The notes below the pieces were generated by a model. The model was not told the DNA's origin. It did no database searches and saw only the letters and a list, made by a program, of their open reading frames with translations. A stretch of DNA of 6,155 nucleotides from Prolixibacteraceae bacterium. GTDB taxonomy: Bacteria > Bacteroidota > Bacteroidia > Bacteroidales > Prolixibacteraceae. Below are positions 5,914-6,155 of this stretch, one piece after another; the first letter of the stretch is position 1, and every line of letters begins with the position of its first letter. The translations under genes and the position numbers were made by a program. The DNA lies in NCBI GenBank assembly GCA_009782655.1, contig WRIQ01000072.1:1-6155 (forward strand), read 5' to 3'.

Positions 5914-6155
5914 ATGAAACTGGTTTTTGCTACCAATAATGCACACAAGATTGAAGAAGTGACAAAACTTGTGGGCGATGAATTTGAAATTTTGTCGCTC
6001 CGCGATATCGGCTGCATGGAAGATCCCCCCGAAGATCAGCTTACCTTGGAAGGAAACGCTTCGCAAAAAGCGTGGCATGTTTTCAACAAATACGGCATGA
6101 ATTGCTTTGCCGACGACACCGGTCTCGAAATAGAAGCGCTGGATGGCGAGCCGGG
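5914..6155 (+). CDS. rdgB: Non-canonical purine NTP pyrophosphatase, RdgB/HAM1 family (3' end outside window)
   Basis: The family hydrolyses ITP, dITP and XTP to monophosphates, keeping deaminated purines out of nucleic acids. The first 80 residues of a protein of about 195 are visible. They carry the N-terminal signature [12 protein letters not shown] (5-16), the [10 protein letters not shown] stretch (44-53, matching the family's E-x-NA-xx-KA motif), and the catalytic-region [14 protein letters not shown] (67-80) with its conserved aspartates. The usual continuation PG(V/I)xSAR lies past the window end; the last two bases (GG) begin the expected Gly codon. The ATG at 5914 fits the family start exactly. 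The leader is A-rich without a Shine-Dalgarno motif. Nothing visible is broken; the truncation is only the window boundary. Confidence 0.95.
   Translation, partial: MKLVFATNNAHKIEEVTKLVGDEFEILSLRDIGCMEDPPEDQLTLEGNASQKAWHVFNKYGMNCFADDTGLEIEALDGEP

Noticed and set aside
1..6155. Window begins GATCC and ends CCGGG, resembling restriction half-sites
   Set aside because: Both cut through genes that otherwise read normally. Such short words at arbitrary ends carry no biological information.

Overview
The window looks like a stretch of ordinary core chromosome from a member of the Bacteroidota, probably Bacteroidales. Four things suggest this. Each of the five apparent transcription starts has an upstream match to the Bacteroidota -7 promoter element TAnnTTTG. 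Start codons are preceded by A/T-rich sequence rather than Shine-Dalgarno motifs. The RsuA/RluB-type pseudouridine synthase has a long basic N-terminal extension. The phosphohexomutase is of the GEGNGG type. Base composition is moderate and looks even across the window. I see no IS element, integrase, CRISPR array, tRNA or rRNA.

Layout, all on the + strand: (1) 1-297 is the 3' end of a MeaB/ArgK-type GTPase gene, cut by the window edge. (2) 420-1811 is dihydrolipoyl dehydrogenase (lpd). (3) 1943-3010 is an S4-domain 23S rRNA pseudouridine synthase of the RsuA/RluB family. (4) 3133-3630 is an ECF-type sigma factor, and its stop overlaps (ATGA) the start of (5) 3627-4286, a four-helix membrane protein of unknown function that may be its regulator. 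(6) 4398-5786 is a phosphoglucosamine mutase / phosphomannomutase family enzyme (GlmM-like). (7) 5914-6155 is the 5' part of an RdgB/HAM1 non-canonical purine NTP pyrophosphatase, cut by the window end. All five gaps between genes are about 110-130 bp. They hold the putative promoters plus small repeats and inverted repeats; no gap exceeds 300 bp.

The genes serve separate housekeeping roles: cobalamin-mutase chaperoning, 2-oxo-acid dehydrogenase or glycine cleavage, ribosome modification, amino-sugar precursor synthesis for the cell envelope, and nucleotide-pool sanitation. Only the sigma factor and membrane protein look like a dedicated two-gene operon. Each other complete gene seems to have its own promoter.

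I did not find a convincing new multi-gene system. The best lead is the sigma factor / membrane protein pair, where the second protein resembles no classical anti-sigma domain I recognise. The other observations concern start-site choice, a possible near-leaderless mRNA, enzyme substrate specificity and small intergenic repeats.
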